Positions 63,594 through 64,000 of a DNA stretch of 64,000 nucleotides are shown here, piece after piece. Both the position numbers and the translations under genes were made by a program. The notes below the pieces were generated by a model, which was not told the origin of the DNA, searched no databases, and was given only the letters and a program-made list of their open reading frames with translations. The first letter of the stretch is position 1. Each line of letters starts with the position of its first letter. The DNA is from a bacterium (lineage in GTDB: Bacteria; Patescibacteriota; Saccharimonadia; Saccharimonadales; UBA4665), in the NCBI GenBank assembly GCA_021846445.1, contig JAJZWY010000002.1, positions 41,420-105,419 of the forward strand. The letters run 5' to 3'.

Positions 63594-64000
63594 ATGATTA
63601 CTAAATTTGTAAAAAGGCAAAAAGAAGCTAACTCTATCTATACTTATTATTTTGAAAAACCAAGTAATTTCAAGTACATTGCCGGTCAATATCTAGAATT
63701 AAGTTTAGCTCACCAAAATCCAGATAATAGGGGTCTCAAAAGATGGTATACATTGTCTTCATCACCTAGGCAAAAGTACCTAAGTATTACCACAAAACAC
63801 ACTAAAAAAGGTAGTTCGTTTAAAAAAGCTTTATTCAATATTTCAAAAGGTCAAGAAATAAAGATTAGTGAATGTATGGGAGATTTTGTTCTTCCCAAAA
63901 ATAATCATAAACATCTTCTATTTTTGATTGGAGGTATCGGAATTACGCCAGTATTAAGCATTCTAAAAACTTTAAAATTATCCAATAATCATGATTACAC
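63594..64000 (+). CDS. Ferredoxin-NADP reductase-like FAD oxidoreductase (partial, 3' end beyond window)
   Basis: First 135 codons of a flavoprotein reductase. An FAD-binding region with GQYLEL and RWYTLSSSP (the RxYS-type motif) is followed by the start of the NAD(P)-binding domain at GGIGITPVLSIL. The rest is cut off. Redox partner unknown. Begins with a leaderless-style promoter. Confidence 0.8.
   Translation, partial: MITKFVKRQKEANSIYTYYFEKPSNFKYIAGQYLELSLAHQNPDNRGLKRWYTLSSSPRQKYLSITTKHTKKGSSFKKALFNISKGQEIKISECMGDFVLPKNNHKHLLFLIGGIGITPVLSILKTLKLSNNHDY

Noticed and set aside
1..64000. CRISPR arrays, insertion sequences, prophage or defence genes
   Set aside because: No regularly spaced repeats, transposase, integrase, Cas or restriction-modification genes were seen; the only toxin-antitoxin trace is at 25.7-26.1 kb.

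Overview
This is an AT-rich, very compact window from a bacterial chromosome. It reads as a streamlined Patescibacteria (CPR) genome, with Saccharibacteria (TM7) as my best but unproven guess. The reasons are very short or overlapping gene junctions, a minimal housekeeping gene set, several short proteins I do not recognise, and a glycolysis/pentose-phosphate operon with no recognisable PfkA. TGA acts as a stop (for example at the ends of rplC, rplX, gatC and rpiB), so the genome does not use the UGA=Gly code of Absconditabacteria and Gracilibacteria.

Region 1 (1-21.4 kb, all on the minus strand) is the information-processing block. In transcription order it runs rpoB, rpoC, rpsL, rpsG, fusA, then a 1.9 kb interruption (a P-loop kinase, an unknown 206-aa protein and about 400 bp without a gene), then tuf, rpsJ, and the S10/spc proteins L3, L4, L23, L2, S19, L22, S3, L16, L29, S17, L14, L24, L5, S14, S8 and L6 (cut by the window edge). 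The RNA polymerase beta-prime subunit lacks the cysteines of both usual zinc sites. Structured leaders lie before rplC and rpsL.

Region 2 (21.6-30.5 kb, minus) carries clpP under a CIRCE operator, a newly found 57-aa ORF, tig, a membrane protein, hisS, a Phd-type antitoxin with a truncated PIN toxin, tRNA-Leu(UAG), a putative zinc-phospholipase-like protein, recG and tyrS. Region 3 (30.6-44.8 kb, both strands) has a class A penicillin-binding protein, radA, clpC (second CIRCE), nusA, an M1 aminopeptidase, rnhB, rplS, a PilB/GspE ATPase, a SpoU methyltransferase and a small membrane protein. Region 4 (44.8-55.1 kb, minus) has dnaE, galU, gatB/gatA/gatC with an extra membrane gene between gatA and gatB, and uvrB. 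Region 5 (55.1-64 kb) has a LOG-like protein, an unknown 403-aa protein, and a carbon operon (gap, rpiB, rpe, split transketolase, fba, pfkB-family kinase), then ppa and the start of a ferredoxin-NADP-reductase-like gene.

Two regulatory themes stand out. First, many genes that begin transcription units have no Shine-Dalgarno sequence but carry a -10 hexamer 7-10 bases before the start codon, which predicts leaderless mRNAs; genes inside operons and some other first genes (tuf, rpoB, nusA, gap, ppa) do have Shine-Dalgarno sites. Second, clpP and clpC share CIRCE operators whose spacer holds the -35 box, so both are probably repressed by HrcA. I saw no CRISPR array, insertion sequence, prophage or defence island.
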